Assembly: GCA_902526595.1 (NCBI GenBank)
Contig: CABZLO010000011.1
Location: 1 to 32,326, forward strand
Length of the DNA: 32,326 nt
Reading direction: 5' to 3'
Source of the DNA: an uncultured Pelagibacteraceae bacterium
GTDB lineage: Bacteria; Pseudomonadota; Alphaproteobacteria; Pelagibacterales; Pelagibacteraceae
How positions within the stretch are numbered: the stretch's first letter is position 1; each line of letters starts with the position of its first letter. Below are positions 25,196-32,326 of this stretch, piece by piece. The notes under the pieces are model-generated. The model did not search any database, had not been told where the DNA came from, and saw only the letters and a list, made by a program, of their open reading frames with translations. The translations under genes were made by a program, and so were the position numbers.

Positions 25196-26308
25196 ATGGC
25201 ATTTCAAGATTTTGCCTTTAAAGTTTTAAAGAAAGATAAATTTGCAAGATTAGGTATAATAAAAACATGTCATGGAAATATAAATACGCCAGCGTTTATG
25301 CCAGTTGGCACACAAGCCACAGTAAAAGCTTGCACTATTGAAGATATAAAAAAAACTGGTTCTCAAATAATTTTATCTAATACTTATCACCTAATGATAA
25401 GGCCTGGTGTAGATCGCATTCAATCTACAGGTGGGTTACATGAATTTATGAACTGTGATTTACCAATTTTAACTGACTCTGGTGGTTTTCAAGTAATGTC
25501 TCTTTCAAAACTAAATAAAATTGACCGTGAAAAAGGTGCCATATTTAATTCGCATGTAGATGGTAAAAAATTTTATTTAAGCCCTGAAGAAAGTATAAGA
25601 ATTCAATTAGGTTTAAACTCAGATATTGTTATGATCATGGATGAGTGTCCAAAAAAAACAAACGATTATGAATTAATAAAAAAGTCTATGGATCTTTCAT
25701 TGTATTGGGCAGAAAGATCAAAGAAGGCTTTTGGTGTAAATTCACATAAAGCTTTATTTGGTATCGTTCAAGGAGGCCTGTTTAAGGATTTAAGACTTAA
25801 GTCACTAAATGAATTAATTAATATAGGTTTTGATGGTTATGCATTAGGAGGACTTGCTGTTGGTGAAACTCAACAAGAAATGTTTTCAGTTTTAGATGAT
25901 GTGAAGGAATATCTACCTGACGATAAACCGCATTATCTGATGGGTGTTGGAACACCATCTGATATTCTTGGTGCCGTTAAGCGTGGTATTGATATGTTTG
26001 ATTGTGTTTTACCCACTAGATCTGGAAGGACTGGCCTTGCTTTCACATGGGACGGAAGAATTAACGTTAAAAATAATAAATATCAGAAAGATAATACACC
26101 ACTGGATACTAATTGCGATAATTTAAGTTTGAACAAGTATTCTAAAAATTATTTAAACCATCTTTTTAATACAAATGAAATATTAGCTTCAATGTTATTG
26201 ACACTTCATAATATCAATTTTTATCAAGAATTAATGTCTTCTATAAGAAACCATATAGAGTCGGGCACATTTGATAAATTTCATGATAAATACATTGATA
26301 AGTTGTAG
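25196..26308 (+). CDS. tgt: tRNA-guanine transglycosylase, zinc site incomplete
   Basis: This 370-aa enzyme swaps guanine 34 for preQ1 in GUN tRNAs during queuosine synthesis. The catalytic Asp94 (TDSGGFQ) and nucleophile Asp269 (FDCVLPTRSGRTG) are intact, as are GIVQGG and YALGGLAVGE. The structural zinc site is not: the usual CxCxxC...H is Cys307, Asn309, Leu312 and His338. Thus the equivalents of E. coli Cys304 and Cys307 are lost while Cys302 and His333 remain. The length and overall alignment are otherwise normal. It follows the cyclophilin by eight bases, and tRNA-Lys lies 84 bases downstream. Confidence 0.95.
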   Translation: MAFQDFAFKVLKKDKFARLGIIKTCHGNINTPAFMPVGTQATVKACTIEDIKKTGSQIILSNTYHLMIRPGVDRIQSTGGLHEFMNCDLPILTDSGGFQVMSLSKLNKIDREKGAIFNSHVDGKKFYLSPEESIRIQLGLNSDIVMIMDECPKKTNDYELIKKSMDLSLYWAERSKKAFGVNSHKALFGIVQGGLFKDLRLKSLNELINIGFDGYALGGLAVGETQQEMFSVLDDVKEYLPDDKPHYLMGVGTPSDILGAVKRGIDMFDCVLPTRSGRTGLAFTWDGRINVKNNKYQKDNTPLDTNCDNLSLNKYSKNYLNHLFNTNEILASMLLTLHNINFYQELMSSIRNHIESGTFDKFHDKYIDKL

Positions 26309-26392
26309 CAGCTTTCAAATATATGCTTAAATTGACATTTGAAAAAAATAAATAAATCTATATATAACAATTATTCAATTTGAATAATATGT

Positions 26393-26468
<76 letters not shown>

Positions 26469-26476
26469 CAATTCAA

Positions 26477-27304
26477 TTAAACTGTCTTTATTGGGGGATA
26501 ATTCAAAATCACTTCGTTCATTTTTTCATTTAAATCTTTAATTCTATTTTCAGAAGATGGGTGAGTACTCATAAATTCTGGAGGTTCATTTCCTTTGTTA
26601 AGTTTTTTCATTCTTTCCCAAATTTTAACTGTTTCCCTTATGTTATATCCGGATAGAGAAGAAAATATCAAACCTAAATAGTCTGCTTCACTTTCTTGTT
26701 TTCTATTAAAAGGATTTAAAATTCCCAATTGAGCTAATAAACCAACTGTATCCATCCCAGTAGTTCTATTAATATCTGAAAGCACTCCTCCAGATGCAAT
26801 ATCAATTATTCTCGTTCCTACATTTAATAAGGTTCCTCTGCTAGCTCTCTCCACAGAATGTTTTGCAACTGCATGAGCAATTTCGTGACCCATAACAGCT
26901 GCTAAACCATCTGTATTTTTTGTTGCCTCAAGAATACCTGTATAAACAGCAATTTTACCACCAGGCATACACCACGCGTTTCTAACCTTTTTTTTGTCAA
27001 TTAAAATATATTCCCAATTAAAGTTTGCAGTAGGATCATTTAAACCCTCTTTATCAAAATATTCAGATATAGAATTTTCCATTTTCCTTCCAATTTGTTT
27101 AATTTCAGTAAGTGTTTTTGTGTCGTTACTCATTTTCTCTTTTTCTTTAATTTTTTCATAGATCTGAGCTGCTTGGGCATTAAGCTTAGCTTCGGAAACT
27201 ATTTTTAATTGTTTTCTCTCAGTAATTGGTGCAGTAGTACATGATGGCAAGAAATATCCACAACAACTACAACCAACATAGGATAAAAATTTTCTTCTAT
27301 TCAT
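26477..27304 (-). CDS. M48-family metalloprotease with twin-arginine signal
   Basis: This 275-aa zinc metallopeptidase is of the periplasmic/lipoprotein LoiP-BepA-like M48 group, which takes part in envelope quality control. The zinc motif is His140-Glu141-x-x-His144 (MGHEIAHAVAKH), with the third ligand Glu204 in ESEADYLGL and FMSTHPSSENRI near the end. The N terminus NRRKFLSYVG is a twin-arginine motif. It leads into an unusual Cys-rich hydrophobic segment (Cys12, 14, 15) and LPSC (Cys22), which may act as an imperfect lipobox. Export by the TatABC system of this window is likely. It converges with tRNA-Lys and diverges from the DUF502 gene. Confidence 0.92.
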   Translation of the reverse strand: MNRRKFLSYVGCSCCGYFLPSCTTAPITERKQLKIVSEAKLNAQAAQIYEKIKEKEKMSNDTKTLTEIKQIGRKMENSISEYFDKEGLNDPTANFNWEYILIDKKKVRNAWCMPGGKIAVYTGILEATKNTDGLAAVMGHEIAHAVAKHSVERASRGTLLNVGTRIIDIASGGVLSDINRTTGMDTVGLLAQLGILNPFNRKQESEADYLGLIFSSLSGYNIRETVKIWERMKKLNKGNEPPEFMSTHPSSENRIKDLNEKMNEVILNYPPIKTV

Positions 27305-27335
27305 AAGTGTATAAAATTGATAATACTAAAATATT

Positions 27336-27413
27336 ATGAATCTTAATAATAAAATTTTAATTGTTTTGTTTATCATTGCAATTATTTTTGTTATTTACGC
27401 TAGTTATAATTAG
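27336..27413 (+). CDS. Possible 25-aa single-helix membrane peptide
   Basis: ATG 27336 opens a 25-codon frame reading MNLNNKILIVLFIIAIIFVI and then YASYN, ending four bases before the DUF502 ATG. It is a neat polar start followed by one transmembrane helix, and it fills most of the spacer. There is no clear ribosome site, and AT-rich DNA readily encodes Ile/Phe/Leu runs, so a chance frame is a real possibility. Confidence 0.3.
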   Translation: MNLNNKILIVLFIIAIIFVIYASYN

Positions 27414-27417
27414 AAAT

Positions 27418-28032
27418 ATGGCTAAAAAAAATTCAAAAAAATCAATATCTTTAACATTAAGGAATTATTTTATAACAGGTGTGGTTGTTTTAATACCCAT
27501 TGGATTTACCTTATATCTTAGCAAAATTCTCATTGGAATATCATCAAACTTAATACCAACAAATATTAATCCTAATAGTTACTTGCCATTTAATATACCT
27601 GGTGTTGAGATATTAATTTCAATTATATTTATTACCTTTGTTGGCGGGTTGTCACTTTCTTTTTTTGGAAGAAGAATTTTAAAATTAATTGATGATCTGT
27701 TTAAAAGAATTCCTTTTTTAAGAACTGTTTATTCTGCAATAGTTCAAATGACTGAAACATTTTCTAAGAAAGATGACAGTCAAAAAAGTGTAGTGTTAAT
27801 TCAATATCCAAGGAAAGGTGTTTGGGCTGTTGGTTTTGCAACTAAAGAAAATACTGGGGAGATGGCTCAAAAGACTGACAAAAAACTGATTAATGTCTTT
27901 GTTCCTACAACCCCAAATCCCACAAGTGGTTTTTTACTAATGTTTCCCGTTGAAGATGTTATCTATTTAAACATGACATTTGAAGAGGCCTCTAAATTTA
28001 TAGTATCTGCAGGTACGTCTACTAAATCTTAA
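27418..28032 (+). CDS. DUF502-family membrane protein
   Basis: This 204-aa protein belongs to the DUF502 family of bacterial inner-membrane proteins of unknown function. The basic N terminus MAKKNSKKSISLTLRNYF is followed by TGVVVLIPIGFTLYLS (helix 1, about 20-39), helix 2 around residues 63-85, then KRIPFLRTVYSAIVQM, the FSKKDDSQKSVVLIQYPRKGVWAVGF core, and VPTTPNPTSGFLLMFPVEDV. These are diagnostic DUF502 blocks. I took ATG 27418 over an upstream TTG at 27361, whose extra 19 residues are not part of the family. Its stop overlaps recG by three bases, tail to tail. Confidence 0.88.
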   Translation: MAKKNSKKSISLTLRNYFITGVVVLIPIGFTLYLSKILIGISSNLIPTNINPNSYLPFNIPGVEILISIIFITFVGGLSLSFFGRRILKLIDDLFKRIPFLRTVYSAIVQMTETFSKKDDSQKSVVLIQYPRKGVWAVGFATKENTGEMAQKTDKKLINVFVPTTPNPTSGFLLMFPVEDVIYLNMTFEEASKFIVSAGTSTKS

Positions 28033-30080
28033 GCAATATCGTTGATAATATCTGCTCTGTCATAGAGTTTAATAAGAGGTTTAAATTTCTTGATATCTTC
28101 ATTATAATTTTCAATTCTTTTCATTTCTTTTTCAGCAAGTAAAAAAAGATCACTATGATGAATAGGGTCAGCTAATTTAAAATTTTTGACTCCACTCTGC
28201 TTAAATCCAAGTATATCACCAAAACCTCTTATTTTCATATCTTCTTCTGAAATTTTAAAACCATCATTACATTGCTTTAATATGTTAATTCTTTTTTTTG
28301 CATTTTCAGATAAATTTGACTTAAACATTAAAATACAAGTAGACTCCTTATGACCTCGACCAACACGACCTCTCAGCTGATGAAGTTGAGATAATCCAAA
28401 CTTGTTAGCATTTTCTATAATAATTACATTTGCATTTGGAAAATCAATTCCAACTTCAATAACAGTAGTAGAAACAAGAATTTTAAATTTATTTTTCTGA
28501 AAATCACTTAATATCTTTTCTTTTTCATTAACATCAGTTTTTCCATGTAATAAGGAGACTTGATTTGGAAATAATTTTTTTAAAAATTCAAATTTTTTGA
28601 CAGCAGAAGTATGATCTAATTTTTTTGACTCTTCAATTAGTGGACACACCCAAAAAATTTGGTTTTCAGAATTTATTTCTTTTTTAATAAATTTGATAAC
28701 ATCTTCAATTTTACTCTCTAATTTGCTATATGTTTTAATTGGTTTTCGAGATTTAGGTTTCTCTCTTAATATTGATATATCCATATCACCATACATCGTC
28801 ATGGTTAAAGTTCTTGGGATTGGTGTTGCTGTCATTAATAAAACATCGCAGTCATCCCCACCTTTATCAGAAAGCCTTTTTCTCTGATTAACACCAAACT
28901 TATGCTGCTCATCTATAATAATTAATCCAAGCTTTTTATAGCTAACTTTTTTTTGAAATATTGCATGTGTTCCAAAAATAATATCTATTTTATTATTTTT
29001 TAATTTATCTAAGATTATTTTTTTATTTTTGTATTCAGATTTTCCTGAAATTAATTCAATTTTTATGTTTTTAGAAAAAAGTTCTTTTGCTAAATTATAA
29101 TGCTGACGTGCTAATATTTCTGTAGGTGCCATCAGAGCTACCTGATAGCCCGAAGTTATTGTATTGTATGCAGCTAAAAGTGCAATAATTGTTTTACCAC
29201 TACCAACATCACCCTGTAAAAGTCTAAACATTTTTGTTGATGTGCTTAAATCTTTATTTATTTCTTTTAAAGAATTTATCTGGTCATCAGTTAGAGAAAA
29301 ATTTAATTTATTTATTAAAGAAATTTGTAAATTAATATTAATTTTTTTTCTTTTTTTTTTTATTTTTTTTATTTTTCTTCTAATTTCAGAATTTACTAAA
29401 AATGTAGAAAAGATTTCATCAAATGCAAGTCTCTGATAAATTTTTTCTCTGAATTTACCGATATTTTCTGGTTTATGAAGTTCTTTAATGGAATTGTTCC
29501 ACCCCAAATTTCCAAATTTTTTTATAATTTCTTTAGAGTGCCACTCGTTTAATAGAGGTAATTTATCAATGATTTGTTTAATAATCTTATTGTAAACTTT
29601 TTCAGATATTCCATCTGTTAATGAATATTTATTATGTAATTGTTTAATGAAAGATGAGTCTTCTGAAATATATTTTGGATTTGTTATCTGATACTTATTT
29701 TTAAAATGACTAATTTTCCCACTTATTGTTATTTCTTTACCTAAGGGAAGTATTTTTTTAACATATCCCTCATAGCTATTAAAAAAAATACAGTCCAATT
29801 TTCCAGTATCATCTGAACAAATAACTCTATTAGGTATGTTTCTTAATCTTGGAAAATGATATCTCTGAGGTGTAACTGTAACTGTTTGATTCTCACCAAT
29901 CTTAAGATCTTTTATTTTTGATGATAAACTTCTATCTGTAAAAGACTTTGGTAGTTTCCATAGTAAATCAAATATACTATTTATATTTTTCTTTTTAAGT
30001 AAATTGGTCGTTTTTATTCCAACACCTTTTAATGCTGTTAAATCTGATAATAAATATTTATAATTACTTTTAATACTCAT
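28029..30080 (-). CDS. recG: ATP-dependent DNA helicase RecG
   Basis: This 683-aa superfamily 2 helicase reverses stalled forks and branch-migrates junctions. An N-terminal wedge/OB region (about 1-240) starts with LTALKGVGIKTTNLLKK. The helicase core has Walker A GDVGSGKT (290-297), APTEILARQH, DEQH box (390-393), LMTATPIPRTL, then domain 2 with VSTTVIEVGIDFPNAN and QLRGRVGRG. The C-terminal DPIHHSDLFLLA region is present. Residues 234-250 are almost all Lys/Arg/Ile, encoded by a long T-rich tract. It is divergent from sdhE with only 22 bases between starts. Confidence 0.96.
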   Translation of the reverse strand: MSIKSNYKYLLSDLTALKGVGIKTTNLLKKKNINSIFDLLWKLPKSFTDRSLSSKIKDLKIGENQTVTVTPQRYHFPRLRNIPNRVICSDDTGKLDCIFFNSYEGYVKKILPLGKEITISGKISHFKNKYQITNPKYISEDSSFIKQLHNKYSLTDGISEKVYNKIIKQIIDKLPLLNEWHSKEIIKKFGNLGWNNSIKELHKPENIGKFREKIYQRLAFDEIFSTFLVNSEIRRKIKKIKKKRKKININLQISLINKLNFSLTDDQINSLKEINKDLSTSTKMFRLLQGDVGSGKTIIALLAAYNTITSGYQVALMAPTEILARQHYNLAKELFSKNIKIELISGKSEYKNKKIILDKLKNNKIDIIFGTHAIFQKKVSYKKLGLIIIDEQHKFGVNQRKRLSDKGGDDCDVLLMTATPIPRTLTMTMYGDMDISILREKPKSRKPIKTYSKLESKIEDVIKFIKKEINSENQIFWVCPLIEESKKLDHTSAVKKFEFLKKLFPNQVSLLHGKTDVNEKEKILSDFQKNKFKILVSTTVIEVGIDFPNANVIIIENANKFGLSQLHQLRGRVGRGHKESTCILMFKSNLSENAKKRINILKQCNDGFKISEEDMKIRGFGDILGFKQSGVKNFKLADPIHHSDLFLLAEKEMKRIENYNEDIKKFKPLIKLYDRADIINDIA

Positions 30081-30102
30081 ATTTAATTAATATATTCTAA
30101 TA

Positions 30103-30360
30103 ATGCCTGTCAACATAGATCAATTAAAAAAAAAAATTATCTATAGATCAAATTATCGTGGCACGAAAGAGATGGATAAACTCTTAGGCAAATTTACTAA
30201 AAAAAATATTGATGATTTGGATTATAGTGAACTAGTTGATTTAGAAAAGTTACTTAATATAGACGATACAAATTTATATAATTACTATACAGGTGCGAAA
30301 ACAGACTTTGAAATAGAAGATAATAAAGTAAATCTACTCTTTAAAAATTTTAAATATTAA
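30103..30360 (+). CDS. sdhE: SdhE/CptB-type FAD assembly factor
   Basis: This 85-aa protein is of the SdhE (DUF339, SdhAF2) family, which aids covalent FAD attachment to succinate dehydrogenase SdhA. The key motif RGxxE is Arg19-Gly20-Thr-Lys-Glu23 in YRSNYRGTKEMDKLLGKF, and DYSELVDLEKLLNIDDTNLYNYYTG fits the rest of the small helical bundle. It sits beside recG, a frequent alphaproteobacterial pairing. Four bases separate it from the convergent tRNA-Ser. Confidence 0.9.
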   Translation: MPVNIDQLKKKIIYRSNYRGTKEMDKLLGKFTKKNIDDLDYSELVDLEKLLNIDDTNLYNYYTGAKTDFEIEDNKVNLLFKNFKY

Positions 30361-30364
30361 ATTG

Positions 30365-30454
30365 TGGCGGAGAGACTGGGATTCGAACCCAGGAAAGAGT
30401 TGCCCCTTTGCCGGTTTTCAAGACCGGTGCTTTCAACCGCTCAGCCATCTCTCC
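30365..30454 (-). tRNA. tRNA-Ser (anticodon TGA)
   Basis: A 90-base class II tRNA with encoded CCA. Read on the minus strand, the acceptor GGAGAGA pairs with TCTCTCC, the discriminator is G, the anticodon loop CTTGAAA carries TGA within stem CCGGT/ACCGG, a long variable arm follows, and the T loop is TTCGAAT. The long arm and G discriminator confirm the serine identity. Confidence 0.97.
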
Positions 30455-30536
30455 GTGAGCATGTTTTTATAAGTAAAATATCTTAATTCAACAAAAAAAA
30501 ACTATAAATGATACTTAAATTTTAATTTATAATATT

Positions 30537-32326
30537 TTAGCATTTTAAACTTTCTTTAAAATTTGCTGTTTCAAAGTATCCTCCAGACAAAAGTTTTGGA
30601 TAATTACATAAAAATTTTATTTGGTGCTGTTTAATATTTATTAAATCATCAGTAATTTGATAGAAAAAGATATCCATTCCCATATGTCTTTTTGCATCAA
30701 TGAAAAAATTTATGTCTTTATTTATAATAATATTACTTGCTGTTAAATTTTTAACACCTAACGTGTTTATTTTCTCTAATAAATCTCTGTTTAAAGGTAA
30801 ATTTTTATATAAAAAAATATCACTTACAGTAAAATTTATACCTTGTTCTTTTGCTTCAATTATTGCCTCATAATCAAAAACCTCCATCATTAATTGATTC
30901 TTAAAATCAAAAAATTTTAGAAAATCTTTTGGACTAGTGACTTTGTCGGTTACTAAAATAATCTCAGGTTTGTTATTTAACCATGTATTAATGTCATATA
31001 CAGTCACAGGTGTATATTTATTTAATAATTTATATTTTTTGAAATCCTCTAAAGTTGGAGGTAATTTTCCTACATATTTAGTTTGCTCAATCCATTTTTT
31101 CCAATCATGTGCAGCTACATAGTGACCATCACTAGTTTTTAAAAAATCAAGTTCAATATATTTGAATCCCTTATTATATGAAGAATTTATTGCTTCTAAT
31201 GAATTGGTGTATATCAATCCATCAATTTCTCCACCTGCATGGGCTATTAATTTATAATCTTCTAATTCAAGATCTTTTTTGAATAAATTTTTAGATGAAT
31301 ATTTGTATTTAATTATTGCAAAAAATTGATTTGCTTTATGGTATTTCTTTTTAATTATTAAATATATATCATCCGAAACTAGTGTTTTTAAGTTACTCTT
31401 AGCAAAATTTGTTAGACGTTCTTTAAGTTTAGTTTTTTCAGTAAAACTTATCTCTTTTTTTTGGCTATTAAATATTGAATTTATATTTTCATATTTTTGA
31501 ATTAAATTATCATTTTGACTAAAAATACTGACACCAACACCAATTTTATTGTCAATACCTAGTGCATCCAATAAAGTAGCTGGAACATCAAGCTTTGTTG
31601 ATTTCTTTTTAAAACTTTTATTATTTTGTAATTTTAAATCATAAATTAAAAAAGAATTCGTACTATTTTTATCAAATTTGTTTGAAAATGATTTGTTCAT
31701 AAGTAAGTGGTCTGAAGCAATCACTATAATAGTATCTTTTAGATTGGCTATGTTGTTTAGATCGTTAAAAAACTTTTTAAATAGATTATCTAAACAATAA
31801 AAAGATTTAGCAATATTTGATTCATAATAACTATTTTTTTTACAATTTTTAGAAGGATAGCCCTCAATATGTGTATCAACGGTTTTAGCAATTATACCAA
31901 ATTTAGTATTATTAGAGTTATTTTTTTTTACAACATTTAGCGTTTCTTTAAAAATTACTTCATCGTGCACTCCCCACACATGAATTTTATCTAATTCTGT
32001 TTTTTTTTTTAAACAATTAAAGTCACATATTTTTATTTTATTTTGACCATAATTAATACCTAGTTCATCCAACACACTAACATCAGCTCTTACAAAGGAT
32101 AGATTGTAATTATTTTCTACAAGTATTTCAGGAAAGCATTTCATTTCTTTAAATATTTGATAATTGGGTAGTAAATTACCACAAAACAAGGCGTATAGGC
32201 CAGTGGTTGTAAAATTAGTCAAATCTAATTCTTTTATATTCTTAAAGTTAATACTTTTCTTTGATAAGTTGTTTAAAAAAGGCATAAGAGTTTCATTTTC
32301 GATAAACTCATGATTTAAACTTTCAA
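30537..32326 (-). CDS. Phosphoglycerol-transferase (OpgB/LtaS-like sulfatase fold) fused to a GDPD-like domain, 5'-truncated by the window edge
   Basis: The frame stays open to base 32326, so the first Met at 32285 is internal. Codons before it encode ESLNHEFIENETL, matching the metal-binding ES start of OpgB/LtaS-type alkaline-phosphatase-fold transferases. Next come NFTTTGLYALFCGNLLP with the likely nucleophile Thr, WGVHDEVIF, AKTVDTHIEG and IASDHLLM. From about residue 345 after that Met, a GDPD-like barrel begins: AHAGGEIDGLIYTNSLEA, FKYIELDF, TSDGHYVAAHDW. Canonical GDPD has HRG and ENT at the first two sites, so Arg and Glu are replaced while ELD and HD remain. An N-terminal membrane part is expected outside the window. 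Lipid-head-group or glycan modification in the envelope is inferred. Confidence 0.8.
   Translation of the reverse strand, partial: ESLNHEFIENETLMPFLNNLSKKSINFKNIKELDLTNFTTTGLYALFCGNLLPNYQIFKEMKCFPEILVENNYNLSFVRADVSVLDELGINYGQNKIKICDFNCLKKKTELDKIHVWGVHDEVIFKETLNVVKKNNSNNTKFGIIAKTVDTHIEGYPSKNCKKNSYYESNIAKSFYCLDNLFKKFFNDLNNIANLKDTIIVIASDHLLMNKSFSNKFDKNSTNSFLIYDLKLQNNKSFKKKSTKLDVPATLLDALGIDNKIGVGVSIFSQNDNLIQKYENINSIFNSQKKEISFTEKTKLKERLTNFAKSNLKTLVSDDIYLIIKKKYHKANQFFAIIKYKYSSKNLFKKDLELEDYKLIAHAGGEIDGLIYTNSLEAINSSYNKGFKYIELDFLKTSDGHYVAAHDWKKWIEQTKYVGKLPPTLEDFKKYKLLNKYTPVTVYDINTWLNNKPEIILVTDKVTSPKDFLKFFDFKNQLMMEVFDYEAIIEAKEQGINFTVSDIFLYKNLPLNRDLLEKINTLGVKNLTASNIIINKDINFFIDAKRHMGMDIFFYQITDDLINIKQHQIKFLCNYPKLLSGGYFETANFKESLKC

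Noticed and set aside
27361..27417. TTG start extending the DUF502 protein by 19 residues
   Set aside because: TTG is weaker, the extra segment is hydrophobic and not part of the family, and MAKKNSKK at 27418 is a normal basic N terminus.
29340..29400. Long T-rich tract as a terminator or phase-variable homopolymer
   Set aside because: It is the coding strand complement of a Lys-rich stretch of RecG. The frame is intact and there is no stem before it.
32286..32326. Treating ATG 32285 as the true start of the transferase-GDPD gene
   Set aside because: The frame stays open to the window edge and the upstream codons encode the ESL metal-binding start of the catalytic domain, so the gene is 5'-partial.

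Overview
The window reads as part of a small, streamlined, very AT-rich alphaproteobacterial genome, most likely a SAR11-type marine bacterium (Pelagibacterales). The signs are A/T-dominated codon use, Lys/Asn/Ile-rich proteins, stop-start overlaps of 1 to 11 bases and convergent genes whose stops overlap or nearly touch. The gene order erpA-xthA / dgt-argS-x-nagZ-scpA-scpB-tatABC-serS-yajC-secDF is the alphaproteobacterial core order. No rRNA, 16S or outside comparison is available here, so the lineage is inferred.

Layout. (1) 1-700, minus strand: a DUF3147-like membrane protein, a 73-aa membrane protein and the first 27 codons of an ArsC-like arsenate reductase / low-molecular-weight phosphatase that leaves the window. 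(2) 719-5589, a zinc-homeostasis block: znuA on the minus strand, divergent from znuC-znuB-zur plus a malate/lactate-dehydrogenase-family oxidoreductase, with two Zur-box-like palindromes between. An HCCA-isomerase-like gene lies beyond znuA and is flanked by two copies of the znuA 3' end. (3) 5581-6674, minus strand: erpA and xthA. (4) 6725-17506, one long plus-strand run: dgt, argS, a small membrane protein in the slot usually held by a SPOR protein, nagZ, scpA, scpB, tatA, tatB, tatC, serS, yajC, secD, secF. secD carries a one-base frameshift near its 3' end. (5) 17508-21011, minus strand: a urate-oxidase-N-like membrane protein and uvrA. (6) 21101-26468, plus strand: ssb, gyrA, coaD, a secreted cyclophilin, tgt and tRNA-Lys(TTT). 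(7) 26477-32326: an M48 metalloprotease, a DUF502 membrane protein, recG, sdhE, tRNA-Ser(TGA), and at the right edge a large partial protein joining an OpgB/LtaS-like phosphoglycerol-transferase domain to a GDPD-like domain.

How the genes fit together. ZnuABC and Zur form a self-contained zinc uptake and sensing unit. Two observations elsewhere bear on zinc: Tgt has lost two of its four zinc ligands, and Zur lacks one expected sensing histidine. The long plus-strand run joins protein export (TatABC, YajC-SecDF), chromosome segregation (ScpAB), wall recycling (NagZ) and translation (ArgS, SerS). The M48 protease begins with a twin-arginine signal and is a plausible client of the TatABC system encoded in the window.

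I see no CRISPR array, prophage, transposon or defence island. The features most worth a second look are the znuA-tail direct repeat around the isomerase gene, the zinc-ligand-depleted Tgt, the secD frameshift and the transferase-GDPD fusion. No stretch longer than about 180 bases lacks a gene.
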